A DNA stretch of 64,000 nucleotides from Streptomyces phaeolivaceus (GCF_009184865.1 NZ_CP045096.1:3844001-3908000), one strand, 5' to 3'; shown: positions 23,230 through 32,714, counted from the first letter of the stretch. Made by a program: numbers and translations. The notes: generated from the sequence alone by a model not told the origin.

Positions 23230-24594
23230 ATGCCCCTGCTCACCGTCACCGCCGACACACTCGTGGCAGCCGACTTCCGTCCCCGCCAACCCAAGGGGCG
23301 CGGGGAACTGCGCGACCAGCCGCGACGAACCCGCACCCGCCGAAGCACCCCCACCCCCTCAGGCGCCACAACCCCCTACCGCACCCTCTTCCAGAACCCC
23401 GGCACCCTCCGCTTCACCGCCGGAGGCATCCTCGCCCGCCTCCCCATGGGAATGTTCGGCATCAGCGCGATCCTGATGATCTCCGGCTCCAGACACTCCT
23501 ACGCCCTCGCCGGCGCCGTCGTCGCGACCGGCCTCGCCGCCACCGCCCTGGTCGCCCCCTGGACCGCCCGCCTGGTCGACCGCCACGGCCAGTCCAGAGT
23601 CGCCGTACCCGCCACCGCCGCCGCCCTCCTCGGCGCCCTCTCCCTGATCGCCTGCGTCCACCGGGACGCCCCCGACTGGACCCTGTTCGCCTCCTACGCG
23701 GCCACCGCCACGGCCCCCAACACCGGCGGTATGGCCCGCGCCCGCTGGGCCCACCTCCTGAAGGACGACCCGGCCGCCCTGCACACCGCCAACTCCTTCG
23801 AACAGGCGGTGGACGAACTCTGCTTCATGCTCGGCCCGGTAGCCGCCGCCTTCCTCTGCACCACCCTGTTCCCCGAGGCCGGCACCCTGATCGGCGGCCT
23901 CCTCTGCATGACCGGCGTCCTGGTCCTCGCCACCCAGCGCGCCACGGAACCACCCCCCACCGGCCGTACGACCACGAGGTCCCCCCTCCGCAGCCCCGGC
24001 CTCGCGCCCCTGCTCACCGTCTTCCTCGCCACCGGCGCGGTCTTCGGCTCCCTGGAGGTCGTCACCATCGCCTACGCGGACGCCCGGGGCCACGCCTCCG
24101 CGGCCGGTGCGATCCTCGGCCTCCAGGCGGCAGGTTCCTGCGCGGCGGGCCTCGCCTACGGCACGCTGCGGGTGACGGGGCCCGCCGAGCCCCGCTTCCG
24201 CCGCTGTCTGGCCGCGATGACCGCCCTGATGGCCCTCCCCTGGCTCACCGCCACCACCACCGGCTCGCTCCTGCTCCTCGCCCCGGCCCTCCTCCTCGCC
24301 GGCACGGCCACCGCCCCCACGATGGTCACCGCCATGTCCCTGGTCCAACAGCGCACCCCCGAGGGCCAGTTGAACGAGGGCATGACCCTCGCGGTCACCG
24401 GCCTCCTCGGCGGCATAGCGGGCGGCTCGGCGGTGGGCGGCTGGATGGCGGAACACGGCCCCGGCACGGCGGGCTTCGCGGCTCCGGTGGCCGCCGCGGC
24501 ACTCGCGCTCCTGATCGCCTCGCTGCCCACCACCCTCCGACACCCACCCGTTCACCCTGTCGAACGCCGCACGAATTCCCGTCCCGCCCATTGA
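23230..24594 (+). CDS. MFS transporter
   Basis: 454 residues from ATG 23230; an ATG at 23200 is also in frame. About 12 membrane helices begin near residue 60 (LRFTAGGILARLPMGMFGIS), with the MFS loop motif TARLVDRHGQSR between helices 2 and 3. It is an exporter-type major facilitator of unknown substrate. The first 50 residues are odd: bases 23292-23322 are a copy of the dispersed family-A repeat translated as [10 protein letters not shown], so either the repeat was recruited as coding sequence or the true start lies downstream. Confidence 0.7.
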   Translation: MPLLTVTADTLVAADFRPRQPKGRGELRDQPRRTRTRRSTPTPSGATTPYRTLFQNPGTLRFTAGGILARLPMGMFGISAILMISGSRHSYALAGAVVATGLAATALVAPWTARLVDRHGQSRVAVPATAAALLGALSLIACVHRDAPDWTLFASYAATATAPNTGGMARARWAHLLKDDPAALHTANSFEQAVDELCFMLGPVAAAFLCTTLFPEAGTLIGGLLCMTGVLVLATQRATEPPPTGRTTTRSPLRSPGLAPLLTVFLATGAVFGSLEVVTIAYADARGHASAAGAILGLQAAGSCAAGLAYGTLRVTGPAEPRFRRCLAAMTALMALPWLTATTTGSLLLLAPALLLAGTATAPTMVTAMSLVQQRTPEGQLNEGMTLAVTGLLGGIAGGSAVGGWMAEHGPGTAGFAAPVAAAALALLIASLPTTLRHPPVHPVERRTNSRPAH

Positions 24595-24621
24595 CGCACC
24601 GTCAGCTCACCCTTACCTTCC

Positions 24622-24660
24622 GTCGAAGCGCTTCGACACTCCTCGTCGAAACGATTCGAC
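24622..24660 (+). promoter_or_regulatory. Tandem LacI-type operators
   Basis: Two 16-bp palindromes, GTCGAAGCGCTTCGAC (24622-24637) and GTCGAAACGATTCGAC (24645-24660), lie 23 bases apart centre to centre, about one to two helical turns, just upstream of the xylosidase ribosome-binding site. They match the CG-centred style of LacI/PurR-family operators. The LacI gene is the second gene of the same operon, suggesting autoregulated substrate induction. Confidence 0.75.
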
Positions 24661-24683
24661 CGCCTCGGCCGGGAGGAGCCCCG

Positions 24684-27014
24684 ATGAAGTTCACCGACGG
24701 CTACTGGCTGCTCCGGGAGGGCGTCACCGCGGCGTATCCGGCCGAGGTTCTCGACGTCACCGTCACGGACGGCGGCGGCGCCCTGCGGATCGACGCCCCG
24801 ACCCGGCCCGTCCGCCACCGCGGCGACCTGCTGAAGGGACCGGTCGTGACGATCAGCGCCCACGCCCCGATGCCCGACGTCATCGGCGTGACCTTCACCC
24901 ACTTCGAGGGCGAACGGCCCCGCGGCCCCCGATTCGAGCTGACCACACAGGAGTTCACCCCGCACGCCTCCTACGACGACGAGCACGCCACCCTCACCGC
25001 CGGGGAGCTGTCGGTCCGGGTCGCGCGCACCGGCCCCTGGCAGGTCGACTTCCTCGCCCACGGCCGCACTCTCACCACCAGCGGCCCCAAGTCGATGGGC
25101 ATCATGCGCGAGGCGTCCGGCGCCCACCACCTGCGCGAACAGCTCAACCTGGGCGTCGGCACCTCCGTCTACGGCCTCGGCGAGCGCTTCGGCCCGCTGG
25201 TCAAGAACGGCCAGGTGGTGGACATCTGGAACGCCGACGGCGGCACCGCCACCGAACAGGCCTACAAGAACGTGCCGTTCTATCTCACCGACGCGGGCTA
25301 CGGCGTCTTCGTCGACCACCCCGGCAAGGTGTCGTTCGAGGTCGCCTCGGAGGCCGTGTCGAAGGTCCAGTTCAGCGCGGAGACCCAGCGGCTGACGTAC
25401 TACGTCGTCTACGGCCCCACCCCGAAGGACATCCTCCGCAAGTACACGGCCCTCACCGGCCGCCCGGCGCTCCCGCCCGCCTGGTCGTTCGGCCTGTGGC
25501 TGTCGACCTCCTTCACCACCTCCTACGACGAGGAGACGGTGACCTCCTTCATCGAGGGCATGCGGGAGCGCCGGCTGCCGCTCTCCGTCTTCCACTTCGA
25601 CTGCTTCTGGATGCGGGAGTTCCAGTGGTGCGACTTCGCGTGGGACCCCCGCGTCTTCCCGGACCCGGAAGCCATGCTGGCCCGCCTCAAACGCCGGGGC
25701 CTGCGGATCTCCGTCTGGATCAACCCGTACATCGCCCAGCGCTCCCCGCTCTTCGCGGAGGGCAGGGCCCTCGGCCATCTCCTGCGCCGCCCCGACGGCA
25801 GCGTGTGGCAGTGGGACCTGTGGCAGCCCGGCATGGCACTGGTCGACTTCACCAGCCCGGCGGCCCGCGAGTGGTACGCGTCGAAGCTGGAGGCGCTGCT
25901 CGCCCAGGGCGTCGACTGCTTCAAGACCGACTTCGGCGAACGGGTGCCCCTGGACGTGGTCTGGTCCGACGGCACGGACCCGGAGCGGATGCACAACTAC
26001 TACACCCACCTCTACAACCGCACGGTCTTCGACGTCCTGCGCAAACACCGGGGCGAGGGCGAGGCCGTGCTGTTCGCCCGCTCGGCGACGGCCGGCGGCC
26101 AGCGCTTCCCCGTGCACTGGGGCGGCGACTGCGAGTCGACGTACGAGGCGATGGCCGAGTCGCTGCGGGGCGGCCTGTCCCTGGGGCTGTCGGGCTTCGG
26201 GTTCTGGAGCCATGACATAGGCGGCTTCGAGGGCACCCCGACCCCCGCGCTGTTCAAACGGTGGATCGCCTTCGGCCTGCTCTCCTCGCACAGCCGCCTG
26301 CACGGCTCGTCGTCGTACCGGGTGCCCTGGCTCTTCGACGACGAGTCGGTGGACGTCCTGCGGAAGTTCACCCGGCTCAAGCTGAGCCTGATGCCCTACC
26401 TCCACGAGACCGCGCGCACGGCGCACACCGAGGGCCTGCCGATGATGCGCGCGATGGTGCTGGAGTTCCCGGACGACCCGGGCTGCGCGCATCTGGAACG
26501 GCAGTACATGCTCGGCCCCGACCTCCTGGTGGCCCCCGTCTTCAGCGACGAGGGCGAGGTCACGTACTACGTCCCCGAGGGCGTCTGGACCCGCTTCCCG
26601 GACGGCGACGGCGGCACGGTCACCGGCCCCCGCTGGGTCCGCGAGCGCCACGACTTCATGAGCGTGCCCCTGCTGGTGCGCCCCGGCGCGGTCGTCCCGG
26701 TCGGCGCGGTCACGGACCGCCCGGACTACGACCACGCCGACGGGGTCACCCTGCACGCGTACGGCCTCGCGCACGGCGACCGCGTGACGGTACCGGTGGG
26801 CGAGGTGACCTTCACGGTCGTCCGGGAGGGGAACGTACTGCGGGCGTCGTGCGGCGGGCCGAGGGCGCCGTGGGCGCTGGCGGCGGGCGGGCGCACGGTC
26901 CGGGCGGCGGCGGGCACGGGCTTCCTGACGATGGACCTGGACGGGCTGGACGGGGAGGACGGGGAGCGCCGGGAGCACCGGGAGTCGAACCCCGCGGAAT
27001 CGAGGCCGGTGTGA
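24684..27014 (+). CDS. GH31 alpha-xylosidase (YicI-like)
   Basis: 776 residues from ATG 24684 with GGGAGGAG upstream; YicI of E. coli is nearly the same length. The catalytic nucleophile lies in CFKTDFGERVP (D416) and the acid/base in HWGGDCEST (D482), numbering equal to YicI. GVGTSVYGLGERFGPLVKNG and FHFDCFWMREFQWCDFAWD add further family signatures. It releases alpha-xylose from isoprimeverose or xyloglucan fragments and has no signal peptide, so it acts in the cytoplasm. The operators upstream and the overlapping lacI gene form one inducible unit. Confidence 0.85.
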   Translation: MKFTDGYWLLREGVTAAYPAEVLDVTVTDGGGALRIDAPTRPVRHRGDLLKGPVVTISAHAPMPDVIGVTFTHFEGERPRGPRFELTTQEFTPHASYDDEHATLTAGELSVRVARTGPWQVDFLAHGRTLTTSGPKSMGIMREASGAHHLREQLNLGVGTSVYGLGERFGPLVKNGQVVDIWNADGGTATEQAYKNVPFYLTDAGYGVFVDHPGKVSFEVASEAVSKVQFSAETQRLTYYVVYGPTPKDILRKYTALTGRPALPPAWSFGLWLSTSFTTSYDEETVTSFIEGMRERRLPLSVFHFDCFWMREFQWCDFAWDPRVFPDPEAMLARLKRRGLRISVWINPYIAQRSPLFAEGRALGHLLRRPDGSVWQWDLWQPGMALVDFTSPAAREWYASKLEALLAQGVDCFKTDFGERVPLDVVWSDGTDPERMHNYYTHLYNRTVFDVLRKHRGEGEAVLFARSATAGGQRFPVHWGGDCESTYEAMAESLRGGLSLGLSGFGFWSHDIGGFEGTPTPALFKRWIAFGLLSSHSRLHGSSSYRVPWLFDDESVDVLRKFTRLKLSLMPYLHETARTAHTEGLPMMRAMVLEFPDDPGCAHLERQYMLGPDLLVAPVFSDEGEVTYYVPEGVWTRFPDGDGGTVTGPRWVRERHDFMSVPLLVRPGAVVPVGAVTDRPDYDHADGVTLHAYGLAHGDRVTVPVGEVTFTVVREGNVLRASCGGPRAPWALAAGGRTVRAAAGTGFLTMDLDGLDGEDGERREHRESNPAESRPV

Positions 27015-28024
27015 CAGTGAGGATCACGGACGTGGCCCGGCACGCGGGCGTCTCCCCGAGCACCGTCTCGTACGCGCTGAGCGGCAAGCGCCCGATCTCG
27101 GCGGAGACCCGGGCCCGGGTCGAGGCGTCCATCCGCGAGCTGGGCTACCGTCCGCACGCGGGCGCCCGCGCCCTGGCGAGCAGCAGGTCCAACGTCCTGG
27201 CGATGGTGGTGCCCTTACGGGCCGGGATCGATGTGCCGGTGGTCATGCAGTTCGCCGTGTCGGCGGTCACCTCGGCCCGTGCGCACGACCACGACGTCCT
27301 GCTGTTGACGCAGGAGGAGGGCGAGGAGGGGCTGCGCCGGGTGGCGGACTCGGCCCTGGTGGACGCGCTGATCGTGATGGACGTCCAACTCCAGGACCCC
27401 AGGCTGCCGTTGCTGCGCTCGCTGGACCGCCCGTCGGTGCTGATCGGCTTTCCCGCCGACCCCACCGGTCTGACCTGCATCGACCTGGACTTCCGGACGG
27501 CGGGCGAGCTGTGCGTGGAGCATCTGGCCGGTCTGGGCCACCGTGTGGTGGGGCTGATCGGCTCCCCGCCCGAGGTCTATGTCCGCCAGACCTCCTTCGC
27601 CCAGCGTGTCGTCCAGGGCTTCACCTCCGCCGCCACCCGCAACGGCATGTCCTCCACGGTCCACCCCTGCGAGGCCACCCCGGCGGCGGCCCGCGCGGTG
27701 GCGGAACGCCTCCTGCGCGAACAACCGGCCCTGACCGGCGTGGTGATCCACAACGAGGCGATCCTCGGCCCCCTGGTCGACGCCTTCGAACACCTGGGGC
27801 TGCGCGTCCCGACCGACCTGTCCCTCACGGCCCTCTGCCCGGACACCCACGCCACGAGCCTCCGCGTCCCCCTCACCTCGATCGCCATCCCGGCGGCGGA
27901 GGTCGGCGAACAGGCGGTCGCCCTCCTGATGAGGAAGCTGAACGGCACCCCCGTCCCCGATGCGACCCTGCTCCCGCCCCGTCTGACGGTCCGCGCGAGC
28001 ACGGCCCGCCGGGCAGCGGGGTGA
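27011..28024 (+). CDS. LacI-family transcriptional regulator of the xylosidase operon
   Basis: 337 residues from GTG 27011, which overlaps the xylosidase stop (GTGTGA); GAGG lies six bases upstream, and a GTG at 27017 is an alternative. The N-terminus VRITDVARHAGVSPSTVSYA with LSGKRPISAETRARV is the LacI helix-turn-helix and hinge; the rest is the periplasmic-binding-like sugar sensor (VVIHNEAILGPLVDAFEHLG). It probably binds the two palindromes at 24622-24660. A long palindromic terminator follows immediately. Confidence 0.85.
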   Translation: MTVRITDVARHAGVSPSTVSYALSGKRPISAETRARVEASIRELGYRPHAGARALASSRSNVLAMVVPLRAGIDVPVVMQFAVSAVTSARAHDHDVLLLTQEEGEEGLRRVADSALVDALIVMDVQLQDPRLPLLRSLDRPSVLIGFPADPTGLTCIDLDFRTAGELCVEHLAGLGHRVVGLIGSPPEVYVRQTSFAQRVVQGFTSAATRNGMSSTVHPCEATPAAARAVAERLLREQPALTGVVIHNEAILGPLVDAFEHLGLRVPTDLSLTALCPDTHATSLRVPLTSIAIPAAEVGEQAVALLMRKLNGTPVPDATLLPPRLTVRASTARRAAG

Positions 28025-28029
28025 GACAT

Positions 28030-28067
28030 GGCGAGGCCCCGTTGCCGTACGGCAACGGGGCCTCGCC
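28030..28067. terminator. 38-bp perfect palindrome, bidirectional terminator
   Basis: Bases 28030-28048 are the exact reverse complement of 28049-28067. It lies six bases after the lacI stop and 14 bases beyond the 3' end of the convergent tmRNA gene, so it probably terminates both transcripts. Confidence 0.85.
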
Positions 28068-28080
28068 CACATGGGAATTG

Positions 28081-28482
28081 TGGAGATGGCGGGAATCGAA
28101 CCCGCGTCCAACGGTGCGGAACCAGGGCTTCTCCGTGTGCAGTTCGCTGTGATTTTCTCAGCCCCGGCGATCACGCGAACAAGTCGCCGACGGGCTCAGT
28201 CACTGTTTGTTTTCCCTCTTCACCCCGTGACCGGGATCAAGGTTTAGTCCCCTAGCTGATGCCAGGATCCGGGTCGGGAACAGCCCCGGGCTGACACTCC
28301 ATTAGTGCAGGAGCAGTCTCTTAGCTACCTGAGATCAGGCGGCGAGGGAGAACTGCTGCTGCGGAGAATCGCTCTTGATAGTGGCGATTATTTTTTTCGG
28401 CCTGTGGTTTACGAGATCATGGCCGCTTCCTCGACACGCTTCCCCTGCCTCGACATCCGCTGTCGAAACCGATCATCCCCAT
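28081..28482 (-). ncRNA. ssrA: Transfer-messenger RNA
   Basis: About 402 nt on the minus strand. The 5' end GGGGAUGAUCGGUUUCGACA pairs with the 3' acceptor CAUCUCC; the TpsiC arm is seen at 28084-28110 (GGGAATCGAACCCGCG on the plus strand). CCA is not encoded. The tag frame ends AAG AGC GAT TCT CCG CAG CAG CAG, then codons for FSLAA and TGA, giving ...KSDSPQQQFSLAA. The resume codon is GCC or ACT in the UAAUC-GCC-ACT segment. With SmpB, encoded just upstream, it rescues stalled ribosomes and tags products for proteolysis. Confidence 0.93.
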
Positions 28483-28605
28483 GTTGTGTTTTCAAACCCT
28501 CGAAAGGGCTTCACGCACCCGCTGTGAGGTGCGCTGCCATCGTACGTGACCAACGCGAGCGCATGCCACCGTATTCCTCCCGGCCGGGCCGTAGGCTGGG
28601 CCGGG

Positions 28606-29157
28606 CTATGCGCGCTGCTTCCGCTTGGCCGCCGCGATCGCGCGGTCCGACTCCCGCCGGTCCTGCTTCTCCCGCAGCGTCTGCCGCTTGTCGAACTCCT
28701 TCTTGCCGCGCGCGAGAGCGATCTCCGCCTTGGCCCGGCCGTCCTTGAAGTACAGGGCGAGGGGCACGATCGTGTGACCCGTCTCCTGCGCCTTGGCCTC
28801 CAGCTTGTCGATCTCCTCGCGGTGCAGCAGCAGCTTCCGCTTGCGGCGCGCGGAGTGGTTGGTCCAGCTGCCCTGGTGGTACTCGGGGATGTGGGCGTTG
28901 TGCAGCCATGCCTCACCCCGGTCGATCTGGACGAAGCCGTCGGTCAGCGAGGTCCGTCCCTCGCGCAGCGACTTCACCTCGGTCCCCATGAGGACGATCC
29001 CGGCCTCGTAGGTGTCGATGATCGCGTAGTCGTGCCGGGCCTTCTTGTTCTGGGCGACGATCTTCTTCTTGCCGCCCTTCTCGCCGTCCCGGCCCTTGAC
29101 GGCCGCCCCGCCCTGCTTGGGCTGGGACTCCTTCGGTACGTACATTCCCTTGCTCAT
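28606..29157 (-). CDS. smpB: SsrA-binding protein SmpB
   Basis: 183 residues from ATG 29157 ([11 protein letters not shown]); an ATG at 29169 adds four residues. The SmpB core starts at [20 protein letters not shown] and includes [31 protein letters not shown] and the basic helical tail [20 protein letters not shown] that reads the mRNA channel. It is longer at the N-terminus than E. coli SmpB, as in other actinobacteria. It lies 123 bases upstream of ssrA on the same strand, an arrangement that pairs both trans-translation components. Confidence 0.95.
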   Translation of the reverse strand: MSKGMYVPKESQPKQGGAAVKGRDGEKGGKKKIVAQNKKARHDYAIIDTYEAGIVLMGTEVKSLREGRTSLTDGFVQIDRGEAWLHNAHIPEYHQGSWTNHSARRKRKLLLHREEIDKLEAKAQETGHTIVPLALYFKDGRAKAEIALARGKKEFDKRQTLREKQDRRESDRAIAAAKRKQRA

Positions 29158-29235
29158 AGTGCCGTCCATTTTCGCACTACGGAGGGGGTCCCCGGGAAGC
29201 CGATTAACGGGAGCGGCGAAGACGGCGGTGCGGGT

Positions 29236-30435
29236 TCACTGCCCGAGGCCGGTCAGCACCGTCTCGGCCCGCCGCAGCGCGTCCTCGTCGGCTTCGAGGT
29301 CGGGGGTGATGCCACGGCCGTCGACGCCCCGGCCGGAGGGGGTGCGGTAGTGGCCGACGGTCAGCTCGGCGACGGAACCGCCGGGGAGCCGGCTCGGCAT
29401 CTGCACCGAGCCCTTGCCGAAGGTGCGGGAGCCCACGACGACCGCGCGACCCCGGTCCTGGAGGGCTCCGGTGAGCAGCTCGGCCGCGCTCATCGTGCCG
29501 CCGTCGACGAGCGCGACCAGGGGTCTGGTGGTGTCCCCGCCGGGTTCCGCGTGCAGGGCCCGCTCCTCGCCGTTGACGTCGTACGTGGCGACGAGGCCGC
29601 CGTCGAGGAAGGCGGAGGCGGCGGTGACGGCCTCGGAGACCAGACCGCCGGAGTTGCCGCGCAGGTCGAGGACGAAGCCGGTGGCGTCGGCGGACTGCTC
29701 GACGGCGGCTCGTACGAGATCGCCGGAGCCCTTGGTGAACGCGTCGACCGTGATGACGCCGACCCCGCCGGCGGTACGGCTGACGGTCACGTCCTCGGTG
29801 GAGAGGCGGGCCCGGCGCAGGGTCTCGGACCAGGTCCGGGTGCCACGCTCCAGCTCCAGCGACACCCTCGTACCGGCGGTCGCGCTCTTGGGGGTGCCGG
29901 TGTTCCCGGTGCCCTCGTCGATCGCGTCGCCGCGGAGTAACGAGACGACCTCGGTGACCGGGCGGCCGTCCACCTTCTCGCCGTCGACGCGCACGAGCCG
30001 GTCGCCCGCGCGGATCCCGGCGCGGGCGGCGGGCGAGCCGTCCTGCACCCGGGTCACCTCGACGTGGCCGTCGCGCCGCAGCCGGGCCCAGAGGCCGACG
30101 CCGGTGTACTCGCCGTCGAGGGCCTCCTCGAACTGCTCGTACTCGCCCTCGGAGTAGACCGCGCCCCAGCGGTCGCCGCTGCGGCTGACGGCCCGCTCGG
30201 CGGCCTCCACGGGGGACTCGCCCTCGGCCATGGCCTCGGCGGCGGCGTCGGCGACGTCCTGCTCCTTGTCGGCCGGGGCGGAGCGGGAGGGCTTGGCGAC
30301 GGCGGTCGTGCCGCCCTGCGGCGGGTCGAAGGAGCCGGTCGCCGCGCCCGTGGCGAGGACGCTCGCGAAAACCAAGGTCAGGGCGGCCCCGCGGCGGATG
30401 CGGCGGGGCTGGGAGAACAGGTCGCGGCCTGACAT
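29236..30435 (-). CDS. S41 C-terminal processing peptidase with PDZ domain
   Basis: 399 residues from ATG 30435. A basic N-terminus and hydrophobic stretch (ALTLVFASVLATGAATGSF) form a signal anchor. A PDZ domain follows (GLWARLRRDGHVEVTRVQD ... RAGIRAGDRLVRVDGEKVDG). The protease domain has the catalytic Ser in VDGGTMSAAELL and the Lys in TFGKGSVQ, the Ser-Lys dyad of Ctp/tail-specific proteases. It acts outside the membrane on unknown proteins. Conserved between smpB and ftsX in Streptomyces. Confidence 0.88.
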   Translation of the reverse strand: MSGRDLFSQPRRIRRGAALTLVFASVLATGAATGSFDPPQGGTTAVAKPSRSAPADKEQDVADAAAEAMAEGESPVEAAERAVSRSGDRWGAVYSEGEYEQFEEALDGEYTGVGLWARLRRDGHVEVTRVQDGSPAARAGIRAGDRLVRVDGEKVDGRPVTEVVSLLRGDAIDEGTGNTGTPKSATAGTRVSLELERGTRTWSETLRRARLSTEDVTVSRTAGGVGVITVDAFTKGSGDLVRAAVEQSADATGFVLDLRGNSGGLVSEAVTAASAFLDGGLVATYDVNGEERALHAEPGGDTTRPLVALVDGGTMSAAELLTGALQDRGRAVVVGSRTFGKGSVQMPSRLPGGSVAELTVGHYRTPSGRGVDGRGITPDLEADEDALRRAETVLTGLGQ

Positions 30436-30460
30436 GTCGGCGAGTCTAGGACAACGCGAA

Positions 30461-30490
30461 GGGCCGCACCGGCCCTTGCCGGTACGGCCC
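30461..30490. terminator. Hairpin between ftsX and the protease gene
   Basis: 12-nt arms 30461-30472 and 30479-30490 pair with one mismatch around CCCTTG, 13 bases past the ftsX stop. It probably ends the ftsEX transcript. Confidence 0.6.
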
Positions 30491-30502
30491 CAGGGGCATG
30501 CG

Positions 30503-31420
30503 TCACACCTTCAGGTACTTGCGCAGCGCGACGAACGCCGCGAGCGCCGGCATCAGGAAGCTCACCGTGAGGATGAGCGGGAGCTTGACGAGGACCGCGT
30601 CCCAGCCGACGAAATTGATCAACGGCAGGTTCTGGGACAGCGATACGCCGTTGTCGATCACGAAGTACTGGCCGAGCGCGAGGAAGGCGCAGGCGATCAC
30701 CCCGCCGATGACACCGGCGACGGCCGCCTCCATGATGAACGGCGCCTGGATGTAGAAGCCCGAGGCGCCCACCAGCCGCATGATCCCGATCTCACGACGA
30801 CGGCTGAACGCCGAGACCCGCACGGTGTTGACGATCAGCAGCAGCGCGACGACGAGCATGACGGCCATCACACCGCGCGCCGCCAGGTTCAGATAGCCGA
30901 GGAGCCGGAACAGGTTGTCCAGGATGCCCTTCTGGTCCTGCACCGACTGCACACCGTCACGCCCGTTGAAGGCGCTCGCGATGACCTGGTACTTCTCCGG
31001 GTCCTTCAGCTTGATCCGGTACGACTCCTGCATCTGGTCCGGGGTGAGGCTGCTGGCCAGCGGGGAGTCGCCGAACTGCTCCTTGTAGTGCTTGTACGCC
31101 TCGTCCTGGGACTCGTGGGCGACGTTCTCGACGACCGCCATCTTGCCCAGGTCGGACTTGATCTGGTTCTTCTGCTCGGTCGTGACGGCGCCCTTGGCGC
31201 AGTTCGGGTCGGACTCCGCGTCGCTCTTGTTGCAGAGGAAGATCGACACGTTGACCTTGTCGTACCAGTAGCCCTTCATCTGGCTGACCTGGTCGCTCAT
31301 CAGCAGCGAGCCGCCGAACAGGGCGAGGGAGAGTGCGACGGAGACGATGACCGCGAAGGTCATCGTGAGATTGCGGCGGAGACCGACACCGATCTCCGAC
31401 AGGACGAACTGGGCCTGCAT
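30503..31420 (-). CDS. ftsX: Cell division protein FtsX
   Basis: 305 residues from ATG 31420. It starts MQAQFVLSEIGVGLRRNLTM with a first membrane helix, has a large extracellular loop (residues about 45-165, with two Cys in FLCNKSDAESDPNCAKG as in actinobacterial FtsX), then three C-terminal helices with FSRRREIGIMRLVGAS between them. FtsX is the membrane half of the FtsEX complex that activates peptidoglycan hydrolases at division or growth sites. It is 34 bases downstream of ftsE. Confidence 0.95.
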   Translation of the reverse strand: MQAQFVLSEIGVGLRRNLTMTFAVIVSVALSLALFGGSLLMSDQVSQMKGYWYDKVNVSIFLCNKSDAESDPNCAKGAVTTEQKNQIKSDLGKMAVVENVAHESQDEAYKHYKEQFGDSPLASSLTPDQMQESYRIKLKDPEKYQVIASAFNGRDGVQSVQDQKGILDNLFRLLGYLNLAARGVMAVMLVVALLLIVNTVRVSAFSRRREIGIMRLVGASGFYIQAPFIMEAAVAGVIGGVIACAFLALGQYFVIDNGVSLSQNLPLINFVGWDAVLVKLPLILTVSFLMPALAAFVALRKYLKV

Positions 31421-31454
31421 GGCGTCTCGCTGAGCCTTTCGTGGACGGGGGCGG

Positions 31455-32144
31455 TCAGTGCTGGTAGCCGTAGACGCCGCGTGCCTGGTCGCGGACGAGG
31501 CGGCCCTTCTCCAGCTCGATGACGCGCTTGCGCATCTGGTCCACGATGTTCTGGTCGTGGGTCGCCATCACCACGGTGGTGCCCGTCCGGTTGATCCGGT
31601 CGAGCAGCTTCATGATGCCGACGGAGGTCTGCGGGTCGAGGTTGCCGGTGGGCTCGTCCGCGATGAGGAGCCGGGGCCGGTTCACGAAGGCCCGCGCGAT
31701 GGCCACGCGCTGCTGCTCACCACCGGAGAGTTCGCCCGGCATGCGCTCCTCCTTGCCGCCGAGGCCGACCAGTTCGAGCACCTGCGGCACGGACTTGCGG
31801 ATCTCGCCGCGCGATTTGCCGATGACCTCCTGGGCGAAGGCGACGTTCTCGCCGACCGTCTTGTTCGGCAGCAGCCGGAAGTCCTGGAACACCGTCCCGA
31901 GCTGGCGGCGCATCTGCGGCACCTTCCAGTTGGACAGGCGCGCGAGATCCTTGCCGAGGACGTGCACCTGCCCCTGGCTGCACCGCTCCTCGCGCAGGAT
32001 CAGCCGCAGGAACGTGGACTTTCCGGAGCCGGAGGACCCCACGAGGAACACGAACTCGCCCTTCTCGACCTCCAGGGACACATCCCTGAGTGCGGGGCGG
32101 GTCTGCTTGGGGTAGACCTTGGACACGTTGTCGAATCGGATCAC
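31455..32144 (-). CDS. ftsE: Cell division ATP-binding protein FtsE
   Basis: 229 residues from GTG 32144 ([20 protein letters not shown]). Walker [10 protein letters not shown], the Q-loop [11 protein letters not shown] signature [14 protein letters not shown], Walker [13 protein letters not shown] and the H-loop MATHDQ are all intact. It forms the cytoplasmic ATPase of FtsEX and drives hydrolase regulation through FtsX. The start at GTG gives the normal family length; longer upstream frames are not plausible. Confidence 0.95.
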   Translation of the reverse strand: MIRFDNVSKVYPKQTRPALRDVSLEVEKGEFVFLVGSSGSGKSTFLRLILREERCSQGQVHVLGKDLARLSNWKVPQMRRQLGTVFQDFRLLPNKTVGENVAFAQEVIGKSRGEIRKSVPQVLELVGLGGKEERMPGELSGGEQQRVAIARAFVNRPRLLIADEPTGNLDPQTSVGIMKLLDRINRTGTTVVMATHDQNIVDQMRKRVIELEKGRLVRDQARGVYGYQH

Positions 32145-32225
32145 GGATGCACCACAAGCCGTCGGGAATGGATGGACGAGACTGTACCGCGCCGTAAGCG
32201 GGCCCCGGTGAGGGCGCAGCCCGAA

Positions 32226-32262
32226 CAAGGGGCGCGGGGAACCGCGCGACCAGCCCCCACCG
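32226..32262. repeat. Dispersed repeat family A, single arm
   Basis: CAAGGGGCGCGGGGAACCGC followed by GCGACCAGCCCCCACC, one arm of the family-A repeat, in the spacer upstream of ftsE. It differs by one base from the arm at 35165-35200. Confidence 0.75.
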
Positions 32263-32409
32263 ACCCGCGGCCCTCCGACAACCGCACCCACCCCTTTCCG
32301 AGGCCCCCGCGCAACCTCCGGAGGAACCTGGCACAGTGGTGTGGAGGAACGGTCCGGTTCCGCGAACCGTTGAGGTATGTGTGAGGCCATTGCAAGGAGG
32401 GCGAGGCGC

Positions 32410-32601
32410 ATGACGTACGACCGGTTGGTGTGCGCGAACTGCGCGTCCCCCGTCGCCGAGGGCCGCTGCCATGTGTGCCGGGCCAGTCGCGAGCGGCTCC
32501 AGCAGGAGAACCCGTTCGCGAGCCTGAGCCCCATGACGCTGATCGCCCTCCTGGCGATCCTCATAGCGGCGGTGGCGCTGCTGGCGCACCAGACCGCGTA
32601 G
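32410..32601 (+). CDS. Small zinc-ribbon membrane protein
   Basis: 63 residues from ATG 32410 with AAGGAGGG at 32394-32401. Two Cys pairs (CANC and CHVC, residues 8-11 and 20-23) could bind zinc, and residues 42-62 form one membrane helix ([18 protein letters not shown]). It is divergent from ftsE and conserved in position in Streptomyces as far as I recall. Function unknown. The very good ribosome-binding site and ordered composition support a real gene. Confidence 0.65.
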   Translation: MTYDRLVCANCASPVAEGRCHVCRASRERLQQENPFASLSPMTLIALLAILIAAVALLAHQTA

Positions 32602-32664
32602 CGGGCGGAGAGCGGCGCAGAGGCACGACCGAGGTACGACAGAGGTACGGCGGAGGTACGACAA

Positions 32665-32691
32665 AGGCCCGGGGCTGGCTGCCCCGGGCCT
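32665..32691. terminator. Bidirectional hairpin terminator
   Basis: Perfect 11-bp arms AGGCCCGGGGC and GCCCCGGGCCT around TGGCT, between convergent genes ending at 32601 and 32715. Confidence 0.8.
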
Positions 32692-32714
32692 CATGTACGT
32701 CTACACGTCTACGG

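Noticed and set aside
31455..32564. Upstream-extended ftsE frame to 32564
   Set aside because: The extension crosses the divergent small membrane gene and a family-A repeat; the FtsE family begins at the GTG at 32144.
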